Below are positions 5,859 through 15,370 of a stretch of 21,521 nt of DNA, one piece after another; the first letter of the stretch is position 1, and each line of letters starts with the position of its first letter. The position numbers and the translations under genes are program-made. Under the pieces are notes generated by a model. That model was not told where the DNA came from. It did not search any database and saw only the letters and a list, made by a program, of their open reading frames with translations. Source of the stretch: Bacteroidetes bacterium UBA4408 (GTDB taxonomy: Bacteria; Bacteroidota; Bacteroidia; UBA4408); NCBI GenBank assembly GCA_002389785.1, contig DGQS01000108.1:1-21521 (forward strand), in the 5' to 3' direction.

Positions 5859-7395
5859 ACCCGGCCCATCCTTCCCTATCCAAACTTCTATACTGAATGG
5901 CCTCCGCCAAATGCTCCGTTTCAATTTGTTCACTTCCCGCTAAATCTGCAATAGTTCTTGCTACTTTTAAAATTCTATCATAAGCTCTGGCCGATAATCC
6001 TAAACGCTCCATTGCTTTTTTTAGTAGCGTTGAACCTGCATCGCTAATGACACAAATACGTTGCAACATTTTAGGCGACATTTGTGCATTGCAATGCACC
6101 TCTTCTATTGTCTCAAAACGCTTCAACTGCAAATCACGGGCACGAACAACACGCTCGCGAACACTTTCACTTTTCTCAGAAAAACGTTTCGCCGTTAGTT
6201 CCGAAAAAGCAACCGGAGTCACTTCTACATGAATATCAATCCTATCTAACAAGGGACCTGAAACTTTATTCAAATATTTTTGCACCACTCCGGGGCCACA
6301 AACACATTCTTTTTCGGGATGGTTGTAATATCCACAAGGACAAGGATTCATAGATGCCACCAACATAAAACTTGCAGGATATTGTACCGAAAATTTTGCT
6401 CGCGAAACCGTAATCGTTCGATCTTCGAGAGGCTGTCGCATTACCTCTAAAACTGTTCGCTTAAACTCGGGTAGTTCATCTAAAAACAAAACTCCATTAT
6501 GCGCCAGCGAAATTTCACCGGGTTGTGGAACTCCACCCCCTCCTACTAAAGCTACATCGCTAATGGTATGATGCGGCGAACGAAAGGGTCGAACCGAAAT
6601 TAAAGCCGAATGTTTTGCCAATTTACCCGCAACCGAATGAATCTTGGTAGTTTCTAATGCTTCAAGTATTGTTAATGGCGGAAGTATGGTTGGTAAGCGC
6701 TTTGCCAGCATTGTTTTTCCGGCGCCCGGCGGACCAATTAAAATAACATTATGTCCTCCGGCAGCAGCAATTTCCATGGCGCGCTTTATATTTTCCTGCC
6801 CCTTTACATCACTAAAATCAAACTCCGTATTGTTTAATTGCGCATAAAACTCTTCACGTGTATCAATAGAGGTGGTTTGCAATTGTGTTTTGCCTTCAAA
6901 AAAATCGATGACTTCGCTGATGCTTTCCACTCCAAATACTTCCAAATCGCTTACAATGCCAGCTTCACGGGCATTTTGTTTTGGCAATATAATACCTTTA
7001 AATCCTTCCTTACGAGCTTGTATTGCAATAGGCAAAGCTCCTTTAATGGGCTGCAAAGCACCATCGAGTGATAGTTCGCCCATAATGATGTACTGACTAA
7101 AATCGATGCAGGTAATTTGCTTTGACGCTGCAAGTATTCCAATGGCTATAGTTAAGTCATAACTTGAACCTTCCTTACGAATATCGGCAGGGGCCATATT
7201 CACTATCATACGAAAGCCGGGCCAGCGAAAGCCGGTGTTTTTAAGTGCTGCATCAATGCGCTGTTGACTTTCCTTTACAGCATTATCGGGCAATCCTACT
7301 AAATAAAATTTTCCGCCTTTACTGGTGTTTACTTCCACGGTTATGGTAGTAGCATTTACACCATACACTGCACTTCCAAAGGTTTTAATTAACAT
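5857..7395 (-). CDS. comM: YifB/ComM family AAA+ ATPase (Mg-chelatase-like)
   Basis: A full-length, 512-residue member of the YifB/ComM family. The N-terminal domain (about 1-170) is of the Lon-protease-like S16 type seen in this family. The AAA+ core has Walker A GPPGAGKT at 221-228 and Walker B VLFLDELPE near 292-300, and a cysteine cluster (C342, C344, C354, C356) in the MNPCPCG region typical of ComM. The C-terminal Mg-chelatase lid runs to the end. ComM has been shown in naturally competent bacteria to be a branch-migration helicase in transformation; here that role is inferred from the family. The gene diverges from lepA, and its last codons run into repeat copy B (ending GWAG), so the insertion landed at its very 3' end. 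A TAGGTTTG element lies 23 bp before the ATG. Confidence 0.93.
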   Translation of the reverse strand: MLIKTFGSAVYGVNATTITVEVNTSKGGKFYLVGLPDNAVKESQQRIDAALKNTGFRWPGFRMIVNMAPADIRKEGSSYDLTIAIGILAASKQITCIDFSQYIIMGELSLDGALQPIKGALPIAIQARKEGFKGIILPKQNAREAGIVSDLEVFGVESISEVIDFFEGKTQLQTTSIDTREEFYAQLNNTEFDFSDVKGQENIKRAMEIAAAGGHNVILIGPPGAGKTMLAKRLPTILPPLTILEALETTKIHSVAGKLAKHSALISVRPFRSPHHTISDVALVGGGGVPQPGEISLAHNGVLFLDELPEFKRTVLEVMRQPLEDRTITVSRAKFSVQYPASFMLVASMNPCPCGYYNHPEKECVCGPGVVQKYLNKVSGPLLDRIDIHVEVTPVAFSELTAKRFSEKSESVRERVVRARDLQLKRFETIEEVHCNAQMSPKMLQRICVISDAGSTLLKKAMERLGLSARAYDRILKVARTIADLAGSEQIETEHLAEAIQYRSLDREGWAG

Positions 7396-7417
7396 TTTAC
7401 CAATTCAAATTCGGGTT

Positions 7418-7425
7418 CAAACCTA
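7418..7425 (-). promoter_or_regulatory. Candidate -7 element for comM
   Basis: Minus strand TAGGTTTG fits TAnnTTTG and lies 23 bp before the comM start, implying a leader of around 15 bases. No clear -33 TTTG accompanies it. Confidence 0.35.
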
Positions 7426-7506
7426 TTAAATTAAGGGCTGCTTGAGCATCCTCTAAAAAGATGAATTTTTGATGGGCACAAACAGCTATAAATTGGCTAA
7501 TAATGT

Positions 7507-7514
7507 TACCTTTG
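7507..7514 (+). promoter_or_regulatory. Candidate -7 element for lepA
   Basis: TACCTTTG matches TAnnTTTG and is followed by GC, as is common in Bacteroidota. It sits 28 bp upstream of the GTG start, giving a leader of about 20 bases. A clear -33 element at the right distance is missing. Confidence 0.5.
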
Positions 7515-7542
7515 CGCCCCAAAATTAACGCATCGAATAATC

Positions 7543-9330
7543 GTGAAAAACATCCGCAATTTTTGCATCATTGCCCACATCGATCACGGGAAAAGTACCC
7601 TTGCTGATCGCTTGTTGGAATATACCAACACCATTAGCAAACGCGATCAGCAAGCGCAAATACTCGACGATATGGATCTTGAGCGTGAGCGAGGAATTAC
7701 CATTAAAAGCCACGCCATTCAAATGGATTATAGCCTTAATGGCGAAAAATATGTGTTGAATTTAATTGATACTCCCGGACACGTTGATTTTAGCTATGAA
7801 GTTTCGCGCTCCATTGCTGCTTGCGAAGGAGCCTTATTGATTGTTGATGCTGCTCAAGGAATTCAGGCACAAACCATTTCGAACCTTTACCTGGCTTTAG
7901 AAAATGATTTAGAGATTATCCCTATTTTAAATAAAATTGATTTACCTAGCGCCAATCCTGAAGAAGTAAAAGATCAGATTGTTGATTTATTGGGTTGTAA
8001 ACGCGAAGAAATTATGGCTGCCAGCGGTAAAACCGGTATGGGAGTTCACGAAATTTTGGAACAGATTGTACATCGCATACCTCCTCCAAAAGGCAATGAA
8101 AATGGACCTTTGCAGGCTTTGATTTTTGATTCGGTATTTAATTCGTTTCGTGGAATTATAGCCTATTTTAAAGTGGTGAACGGTGAGATGCACAAAGGGG
8201 ATAAAGTAAAGTTTTTTGCCACCGGAAAAGAATACAATGCCGATGAAATTGGCGTACTGCGTTTAAAGCAAGAACCACGAAGTAGCGTAAAAACCGGCGA
8301 TGTTGGCTATATCATTTCCGGGATTAAAGAAGCCAAAGAAGTAAAAGTGGGTGATACCATTACCAATGTAATGAACCCTTGCGAAGCTGCCATACAAGGT
8401 TTTGAAGATGTGAAACCCATGGTATTTGCCGGAATTTATCCGGTTGACACCGAAGATTACGAAGAGTTGCGTTACAGTATGGAAAAGCTGCAACTGAACG
8501 ATGCATCCTTAACCTGGGAACCTGAATCATCAGCGGCGCTAGGATTTGGATTCCGTTGCGGTTTTTTAGGAATGCTGCACATGGAAATTATTCAGGAGCG
8601 TTTGGAAAGAGAATTTAACATGACAGTAATTACTACTGTTCCTAACGTTTCCTATTATGCCTACACCACAAGGGGCGAAAAATTAATTGTAAACAATCCA
8701 AGCGATTTGCCTGATCCAAGCACCATTGATTACGTGGAAGAGCCCTTTATCAAAGCACAAATCATTACCAAAGCAGAATTTACAGGTGGCATCATGACCT
8801 TGTGTATTGGTAAGAGAGGTATATTAAAAAATCAAGTTTATCTTACCCAAGAGCGCGTAGAGTTAAATTTTGAATTGCCCTTAGGCGAAGTAGTTTTTGA
8901 TTTTTATGATAAATTAAAAACAATTTCTAAAGGCTATGCATCCTTTGATTATTCCCCACTGGAATACCGTCAGTCAAATTTAGTTAAACTAGATATCCTT
9001 TTGAATAGCGAACAGGTAGATGCTTTATCTGCACTGATTCATAAAGATAATGCCTACGAATTTGGTAAGAAGATTTGCGAGAAGTTAAAAGAATTAATTC
9101 CGCGCCAACAGTTCGAAATTCCTATCCAGGCAGCCATTGGAGCAAAAATAATTGCCCGCGAAACCATACGCGCTTTGCGTAAGGACGTAACTGCAAAATG
9201 TTACGGAGGAGATATCTCGCGAAAGCGAAAATTGCTTGAAAAGCAAAAAGAAGGAAAGAAAAGAATGCGTCAGGTAGGAAGTGTGGAAATTCCACAATCG
9301 GCTTTTATGGCTGTACTTAAGCTTGATTGA
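7543..9330 (+). CDS. lepA: Elongation factor 4 (LepA), ribosome back-translocase GTPase
   Basis: A 595-residue protein of normal length, collinear with LepA/EF-4. GTPase motifs: G1 AHIDHGKST at 11-19, G2 GITI near 51-54, G3 DTPGH at 76-80 and G4 NKID at 130-133. Domain II, the EF-G-like domains and the LepA-specific C-terminal domain ([19 protein letters not shown], near 554-572) all follow. The protein acts on translating or assembling ribosomes; it is conserved but usually not essential. The start is GTG at 7543: the protein then begins [17 protein letters not shown], as in the family, and there is no usable ATG nearby. It is one of only two plus-strand genes. The stop is 2 bp from the stop of the convergent hydrolase gene, so no terminator fits between them. 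Confidence 0.97.
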   Translation: MKNIRNFCIIAHIDHGKSTLADRLLEYTNTISKRDQQAQILDDMDLERERGITIKSHAIQMDYSLNGEKYVLNLIDTPGHVDFSYEVSRSIAACEGALLIVDAAQGIQAQTISNLYLALENDLEIIPILNKIDLPSANPEEVKDQIVDLLGCKREEIMAASGKTGMGVHEILEQIVHRIPPPKGNENGPLQALIFDSVFNSFRGIIAYFKVVNGEMHKGDKVKFFATGKEYNADEIGVLRLKQEPRSSVKTGDVGYIISGIKEAKEVKVGDTITNVMNPCEAAIQGFEDVKPMVFAGIYPVDTEDYEELRYSMEKLQLNDASLTWEPESSAALGFGFRCGFLGMLHMEIIQERLEREFNMTVITTVPNVSYYAYTTRGEKLIVNNPSDLPDPSTIDYVEEPFIKAQIITKAEFTGGIMTLCIGKRGILKNQVYLTQERVELNFELPLGEVVFDFYDKLKTISKGYASFDYSPLEYRQSNLVKLDILLNSEQVDALSALIHKDNAYEFGKKICEKLKELIPRQQFEIPIQAAIGAKIIARETIRALRKDVTAKCYGGDISRKRKLLEKQKEGKKRMRQVGSVEIPQSAFMAVLKLD

Positions 9331-9332
9331 TC

Positions 9333-10283
9333 TTATTTTCGTAAAAACTCGCGAATAATTTTAAAGTACTTTTCTGGTTCTTCTACTTGTGGATTATGGC
9401 CCGAATATTCGAATAGTTCGAACCTTGCTTGCGGACAATATTTTTTATACTGCACAGCAAAAATTGGTACCGATACTCTATCATAGCGTCCCGCAGAAAC
9501 AAGCACCGGCATTTTTAAATTTTTCAATAGAGCACGTACATCAAATTTTGCGATATCACCGCCAATAATAAAATCTCCATCATCACCTACCAGTTGGTAA
9601 TACAATTTGGTATTCATTTTATTTGGATATTTTGGATCTAAACTAGTGCGAAATTTATCGGGATTGTAAGCATATAAAAATCCATAAGGAACTTCACCGT
9701 AAATTTGCTGGTGCAATGGATGTGAAGAATGCGCACCTTCAGCACGAACTTGCATTAGTCGTTCCCATACTTCAGGATAGTTTTCTCGAATTTCGTGATT
9801 CGAATTATCATCGTTTTCCTGCCACATTTCGCCGCTAAAAAAACCATTTGCGATAATCAGGTGCTTTACATTTTGTGGATAACGAAGTGCATACAATTGC
9901 GCTACAATACTGCCGTATGAATGTCCCAAAATATTAATTTTTTCATACTTCATGGCAATTCGTAAAGCCTCCAAATCACTAATGTCGCGCTCTATGCTAT
10001 ACTCTGTGGGCAATTTTGCAGTGTCGGATTTTCCTCTTCCAAAATAATCGACATAAACTAAAGTACACGAATCACTAAGTGGATCAAAATTATGCATTCC
10101 TGCATGTGCACCTCCCGGTCCGCCACTGATAAGAAATAGTGGATCACCTTTGCCAATAGTTTCGGTCCATAAATTGGCTCCATTTATTTTGTAAAATTTT
10201 CCTTCAGGATGTTGAAAAGCTGGAAAAGCAGATACAGCTTGTAAAATAATCACAAGTGAAAAGAAGAACGCTAACTTTTTCAT
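9333..10283 (-). CDS. Secreted alpha/beta hydrolase, proline-iminopeptidase-like
   Basis: 316 residues from the ATG at 10283. This start gives a good signal peptide (MKKLAFFFSLVIILQAVSAF); a longer frame to a TTG at 10343 would put 20 residues before it and is disfavoured. The alpha/beta-hydrolase fold is shown by SGGPGG (oxyanion region, as in proline iminopeptidases, family S33), nucleophile elbow GHSYGS with Ser122, acid Asp268 in GRYDRVSVP and His296 in SGHNPQVEEP, a complete triad. Export to the periplasm or outer membrane is likely. Substrate preference (N-terminal proline peptides or esters) cannot be decided from sequence. It is convergent with lepA (2-bp gap), and its start is 82 bp from the stop of the large T9SS gene upstream, so it may have its own promoter or be read through from that gene. 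Confidence 0.88.
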   Translation of the reverse strand: MKKLAFFFSLVIILQAVSAFPAFQHPEGKFYKINGANLWTETIGKGDPLFLISGGPGGAHAGMHNFDPLSDSCTLVYVDYFGRGKSDTAKLPTEYSIERDISDLEALRIAMKYEKINILGHSYGSIVAQLYALRYPQNVKHLIIANGFFSGEMWQENDDNSNHEIRENYPEVWERLMQVRAEGAHSSHPLHQQIYGEVPYGFLYAYNPDKFRTSLDPKYPNKMNTKLYYQLVGDDGDFIIGGDIAKFDVRALLKNLKMPVLVSAGRYDRVSVPIFAVQYKKYCPQARFELFEYSGHNPQVEEPEKYFKIIREFLRK

Positions 10284-10365
10284 AACTAAACTAATTTTGG
10301 TTCTGTAAATATAATGCTGAGAAATCGAAAAGAAAGAAAACAAAAGTGAGCAACTTTATTAAAAA

Positions 10366-13300
10366 TTATTCAGCTACCATTTTCCCGGAAAAAATAATGC
10401 TTTCATTCTTCTTAATTTGATAAAAATAAATACCATCACTTAATTCTTCCCTGTTGAAGGTTACCAAATTTCTGCCATTTGATATGAGTTTACCAACTTC
10501 TCTGCCTAATACATCCAAAATTTGAATCGAGTAATTATCTTGCTTGGTAAAAACAAAATTTGTTTTGTCAGAAAAAGGATTAGGATAAACAAGCACTTCA
10601 GCAGTTGAATGCAAGGAAGAAACCGAAAGTGGTTCATCATAAATGATAACGGTACGGCAAATTATGCAACCCGTATAACTTACAGCGCAAATTGAAAAAG
10701 TATCGGCAACAAGTCCACTAAAGCTATTACTATAACTCGTATCAGCCTGAGGAAAGAGAATAGAATAAGGACCGGCATCCGTAAAATAAACGGCACCATC
10801 GTTACAACCTATGCATGATGTATTCTGAATTGAATCAAGCGAAATTTCTGCTGAAATTTTAGTTAGAACAATGGAGTCGCTTACCGTGCAACCCTGTTTA
10901 TCAATTTGCATAAGTTTGTAAAATCCCGAGCAAACATTCGTTAAATTTTGTGTTTGAGCAGTGGTATTCCAAAGATATTGTATTGGTGCCTCACCCGTTG
11001 AATTAGCATTGAGGCTCCAACTGCATGAATCGGTACAAGAACTATAGGTTGAATTCAATTTCAAACTACATTTAAAAATAAAATTCTGAGTACTACTGCA
11101 TCCAAATGAATTGGTAGCAACTACTGAATAAATTCCTTGAGTTGAAATTAATAAAGAGTCGTATTGTATTCCAATCAAAGGAACTGAATCGAGGAACCAT
11201 TGATAATTCAAATTTTCATTTGAAATAGCATGTAAGGTCAAGTTTTGCTTGACTAACGTGAATTGTGGATGAGCAGAGGCATGAATTGAAATTGAAGCAG
11301 AAGCCGTACATCCTTGAGGATTTCTAATGATTACAGCATAAGCACCTGAATCGGCATAAATTTGATTACTATCCAAATTAAAAATTTGTTGCCCATTTTG
11401 GTACCAGGTATAGTGATACGTTGAATCGTAATTTGTGCTTAGCAAGGTGGAGTCAGCATTACAAATTGTATCCCCTTTTTGGCTTGTTATTGTTGCCACA
11501 GGAGAATTCAAAAAGTTGACTTCAACGCTGTCTTTCCCGCTTTGACCAATTGCATCGGTAACGGTTAGTGTATACCATCCGCTATTGGTTGCATTAAAAT
11601 GGGTAAAGAATTCTGTTGGTTGTGAAAGTCCGGCTGATGGCTCCCACTGATAGGTAAAAGGTGGAACTCCCATGGTAGGTTCTGTATCGAGACCAATTCC
11701 TGCAAGTGTATCGTTTTTACAAAATGAAACGGGTGTATCGGTAGCATACAATTGTAAAGGCGCAAAACTAAATGGCAAACTCAGTTTAGTACAAATACTA
11801 TCGTCTGAACTAAATTCGAGTTGATAGTTCCCATATTGCGTTGGATACAAATCACTAGTTTTAGCACCCGGAATAGGTGTTCCATTGTAATACCATTGCA
11901 AAGGCAAGTGATTAGAATTACTACTCAAATGATTTCCTGAAATAACGATTGTTGGACTTGCTGCAAAAGAATGAAAGCCATGAATCAAAATTGTATCACG
12001 CGCAATGCATCCATTTCTATCTGTCACTTGCATTACATAGTTTCCTGGGCAAATATTGCTTACATTTTTTATAGTTGGGCTTGAATTCCAACTATATGAA
12101 AAAGGAATTGTGCCCTTCGGAATCACGTGAACTCTGGTACTACAAGTATCTTCACAACTTACAATTCCCTTTGTATAATCAAGTCCACATGTAAAATCAA
12201 AATAAGACATACCGCTACAGCCTTTCGAATTGCTCGTTAAAACACCGTAAATCCCTTGTTTGAGAATAGGAGTGGAAATACTAGTAGCCCCTGGAATTGC
12301 TATCGAATCAAAAAACCATTGATAGCTAAGAATCGAATCCATGCTATAAGCAATTAAAGTTGAATCGCGTTTTATAAAACCGATTGAAGGTGGGTAAATT
12401 GGGTTTAAACTTGCGTAAGCTTTTCCAACGCATCCAGGACCTGTAACCGTCAATTCATAATAACTCCAATTGGGTAACTTTGTATTAGTGTAAATTCTAT
12501 TTGTATCCAAGTTAGGAAGAACATTATTATTTGCTTTCCACTGGTAAGTAAACAATGGATTGTAAGGAGTTTCTATAAGTACAGAATCACCAAGGCAAAA
12601 AGATCTTCCCAAAGGGTACGAAATTGATGGATAGGTATTAAATGTTCTATTTACATAATGATTTGGGCTTTTTGTTGTACATCCGCTGCTATCCATTGCA
12701 TAAACTGTATAATAATCATTTGGAGTAACGGTAATCGTTGAAGAATCAGCTCCAGGAATTATACCCAAATTGTTACTTGACCAAAAGTAACGAAGGTTAG
12801 GGCGCGCATCTGTTGACAATAAAATGTTTTGTGTTTCGCAAAAACCAGGTTGATGTTCATAAATTGCAAGAGGATAATAGGCACTTTGCGGCGCCATATT
12901 CACTTGTAAAGAAGGACCCATAGGAGAAATACAATAATTGTTATCCATCACTCTTGCACTATATCCACTGCTCTTATTGATATAATACATGTTTGTAGCA
13001 CTGAATAACAGGGGATTGTTCATTTCATAAAAGATATATAATCGCGCATTGGGCACGTCTGTAATCATTTTCTGATAGGCACCACCTTCGCAATAAACTG
13101 AATCAGGAAGGAGCAGATGAGGAGCTTGAGGTTGAGGATTTATTGTAATATAAATGCTATCTACATCCATTTGACCAAGGGCATCTCTTACGGTTAATTT
13201 GTACCATCCAGCAATTGTGTTTCTAAAATAAGTAAACATTGAGTCAGGATAAATTAAATTTGCTGATGGTTGCCATTGATACGTGTAACCAGGAACACCT

Positions 13301-15303
13301 GTATTCGGTTCAATAAGCAATCCTATTCCTTTATAAATACTGTCATTTTCACATATTGCTTTTGTGTTATCAATTATATTTACATTCAAAGGGCTTACTA
13401 CATAACTAAAGGAGGCGCTCATTTTTGAGCACGATGAATCAGGTGCAATAAACTCAAGGTTATAACTTCCACTTTGAGAAGGATAATAAATTCGCTGCGT
13501 TGCTCCTGAAATTTTGTTGCCATTCAAATACCATTGGTATTTTGGACTGTAATCTTGAGGAATGAGATAATTGTTGACCTGAGTAATAATTGGAACAACT
13601 GGGCTATAGCTTGCAGTTACAACTATATGATCCTCACTGAAGCATCCGTTTTGGTCAGTTGTCCTCAGTGTATAGGTATCGCTATAAGTTGCGCTTATTT
13701 GCTGAGTAGTGAGGTTATTTGACCATTTGTAGGCTTTCGCCGGATTAGAAAGTAAACTTACACTTCCTCCTCGGCAAAATTTCAGTGGTCCCAATGCTGT
13801 AATATGCGCAGGTTGTGGAGTAATTAAGGTAACATGAAAAACCGTAGATGTATCGACACCACAAGCATTTGAAGCCACTGCAAAATAATCACCTTCTAAA
13901 AATTGCGAAGCTGAAGCCTTGTAGTAACTACTCCCATTATAAACATTTATCAGTTGGTTCAAACTGTCTCTTCGGTACCAAAAATAATTTGTATAAATAG
14001 TTGGATTTAGAGAAAGATTTAAATCATTGTCTTTGCATTGCGGATAATTCACTGTGCCATGTGTACTGAATACTGGACTTACCGTTTTATTTATTTTCTT
14101 TGGGCTAGTCTCATAAGTTCTTCCATCAAAAAGTGTAATTGTACATTGAAATTTACAATTATAACAAGTAGAAATTTGGATACTTTGAGTGGTATCTCCC
14201 GTGTTCCAAAGATAGAATTCAGCATCTGGCGCAGTAAGTGTGATGGTATCGTTGCCACAAATAACATCGGGCCCTGCTATTGCATAATGATAATAAAAGC
14301 AATCATAATCAACAGAAATATCGCCTGGACTAATATGACCTACTGATCTACTTTGTAAAAAACCATAAGGGTCATAATCATAATAAATTGAGCCTCCATT
14401 ATTAGAATAATAGTTGACATAGCTATCGCTTCTTAATTTGCCATCGGGATAATAACTGTAAGTATCTTCAACATCAAACTCATCTGGATTTAGGCTGTCT
14501 GATCCGTAAGAATAAGCATATCCGGTAAGAGAATAACGAATAAGAGAATCATGGTAATATTCATATCGTGAATTCTCACCAAGTTCATACGCAAGTATGG
14601 ATGGAGAATAATTGAATTGGTAGATGTGTGTCAAAAAGCCGCTTGAATTGTGATGAAAACTTAGTAGTATTTTTGGTTCATAATTTCCTACACTATCAAC
14701 CCAAGAGTCTCTAAATTCAGCTACTTTCAAATTATTTGTAAAAACATTTCTTATCCTCGATTTATAACTCTGCCCATTGACAATGCTGTCCTTTACTGAA
14801 AGCGTATCATTGCCGTTAGAATCGTAATAAAAATTTTCTGCAATAGAATCATTGCGGGTATAAGCCTTGTAATACTTGTATCGGGTATTTGTTTGTGCAA
14901 GAAGATTGCTTGAGTTATAGCTGTATACCGTGCGCTGATACGTCAGCCAATTCCCTCCATAAAAAACATCCTGCTGATGGCTAGCAACTCTATGACCGGG
15001 AAGCCATGTATAACTATCTTTCGTTAATGCTGGCGATTCGCTAAGCGTTAAATTTCTTTCATTATCATAAGTGAAATGGGTGTAAGAATGACTTAAAGGA
15101 ACACCTTGATAACCCCAATCAAATTCCTCTATACTAATAACAAGTTGATTGCTGTCAAGGCATATTACTTCAGAATCAACGCCTTCTGATGAGCCTTCAA
15201 TTTCAAGCGTGCAATATTTCGTCTCAGTAGAATCACACTGTGCAAATGCACTAAAATTAAGGAAGAAATTAAAAGAAAAAAGAAAGACTAATTTATTCGT
15301 CAT
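10366..15303 (-). CDS. Giant T9SS-exported protein with YD-like and Ig/SprB-like repeats
   Basis: A 1645-residue secreted protein. Signal peptide 1-21 (FSAFAQ). Residues about 70-330 are Tyr/Asp-rich, YD-repeat-like units (FTYDNERN, YSYNSSN, YYDSNGN, YSYYPDGK, YYDYDPYG). From about 340 onward come Ig/PKD- and SprB-like beta modules with repeating Cys-containing entries such as VICGND, FCRGG, ICEND, FCLGD and FCKND, and QW...NG..I.GA...YP..YG..Y units. The last 75 residues are a type A T9SS sorting domain (VYPNPFSDK, YSIQILDVLGREV, LSDGIYFYQI, GKMVAE). It should be exported through the outer membrane and attached to the surface or released. No catalytic domain is recognised; adhesion or a structural role is inferred. 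The following gene upstream (67 bp away) encodes a protein with a closely similar sorting tail, and the two may be co-transcribed. Confidence 0.88.
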   Translation of the reverse strand: MTNKLVFLFSFNFFLNFSAFAQCDSTETKYCTLEIEGSSEGVDSEVICLDSNQLVISIEEFDWGYQGVPLSHSYTHFTYDNERNLTLSESPALTKDSYTWLPGHRVASHQQDVFYGGNWLTYQRTVYSYNSSNLLAQTNTRYKYYKAYTRNDSIAENFYYDSNGNDTLSVKDSIVNGQSYKSRIRNVFTNNLKVAEFRDSWVDSVGNYEPKILLSFHHNSSGFLTHIYQFNYSPSILAYELGENSRYEYYHDSLIRYSLTGYAYSYGSDSLNPDEFDVEDTYSYYPDGKLRSDSYVNYYSNNGGSIYYDYDPYGFLQSRSVGHISPGDISVDYDCFYYHYAIAGPDVICGNDTITLTAPDAEFYLWNTGDTTQSIQISTCYNCKFQCTITLFDGRTYETSPKKINKTVSPVFSTHGTVNYPQCKDNDLNLSLNPTIYTNYFWYRRDSLNQLINVYNGSSYYKASASQFLEGDYFAVASNACGVDTSTVFHVTLITPQPAHITALGPLKFCRGGSVSLLSNPAKAYKWSNNLTTQQISATYSDTYTLRTTDQNGCFSEDHIVVTASYSPVVPIITQVNNYLIPQDYSPKYQWYLNGNKISGATQRIYYPSQSGSYNLEFIAPDSSCSKMSASFSYVVSPLNVNIIDNTKAICENDSIYKGIGLLIEPNTGVPGYTYQWQPSANLIYPDSMFTYFRNTIAGWYKLTVRDALGQMDVDSIYITINPQPQAPHLLLPDSVYCEGGAYQKMITDVPNARLYIFYEMNNPLLFSATNMYYINKSSGYSARVMDNNYCISPMGPSLQVNMAPQSAYYPLAIYEHQPGFCETQNILLSTDARPNLRYFWSSNNLGIIPGADSSTITVTPNDYYTVYAMDSSGCTTKSPNHYVNRTFNTYPSISYPLGRSFCLGDSVLIETPYNPLFTYQWKANNNVLPNLDTNRIYTNTKLPNWSYYELTVTGPGCVGKAYASLNPIYPPSIGFIKRDSTLIAYSMDSILSYQWFFDSIAIPGATSISTPILKQGIYGVLTSNSKGCSGMSYFDFTCGLDYTKGIVSCEDTCSTRVHVIPKGTIPFSYSWNSSPTIKNVSNICPGNYVMQVTDRNGCIARDTILIHGFHSFAASPTIVISGNHLSSNSNHLPLQWYYNGTPIPGAKTSDLYPTQYGNYQLEFSSDDSICTKLSLPFSFAPLQLYATDTPVSFCKNDTLAGIGLDTEPTMGVPPFTYQWEPSAGLSQPTEFFTHFNATNSGWYTLTVTDAIGQSGKDSVEVNFLNSPVATITSQKGDTICNADSTLLSTNYDSTYHYTWYQNGQQIFNLDSNQIYADSGAYAVIIRNPQGCTASASISIHASAHPQFTLVKQNLTLHAISNENLNYQWFLDSVPLIGIQYDSLLISTQGIYSVVATNSFGCSSTQNFIFKCSLKLNSTYSSCTDSCSWSLNANSTGEAPIQYLWNTTAQTQNLTNVCSGFYKLMQIDKQGCTVSDSIVLTKISAEISLDSIQNTSCIGCNDGAVYFTDAGPYSILFPQADTSYSNSFSGLVADTFSICAVSYTGCIICRTVIIYDEPLSVSSLHSTAEVLVYPNPFSDKTNFVFTKQDNYSIQILDVLGREVGKLISNGRNLVTFNREELSDGIYFYQIKKNESIIFSGKMVAE

Positions 15304-15370
15304 GAATAATTCCTATTTAAATTAAAAAATAAAAAGACAAATAAATTAGTCTCTAAGCTTCACAAAAGCC

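Noticed and set aside
7396..7510. Small minus-strand frame ending ALNLIGLNPNLNW just before comM
   Set aside because: The stretch reads protein-like but has no ATG start and overlaps both divergent promoter elements; too little support for a gene.
9282..9296. Perfect palindrome TGTGGAAATTCCACA near the end of lepA as a terminator
   Set aside because: It lies inside the coding sequence for the conserved SVEIPQ segment and has no T-run after it; it is explained by codon choice.
15304..15370. Terminator between the LamG and giant T9SS genes (AGAC...GTCT followed by T-rich sequence, minus strand)
   Set aside because: The stem is only 4 bp with a 10-base loop; not strong enough to call, and it leaves open co-transcription of the two genes.
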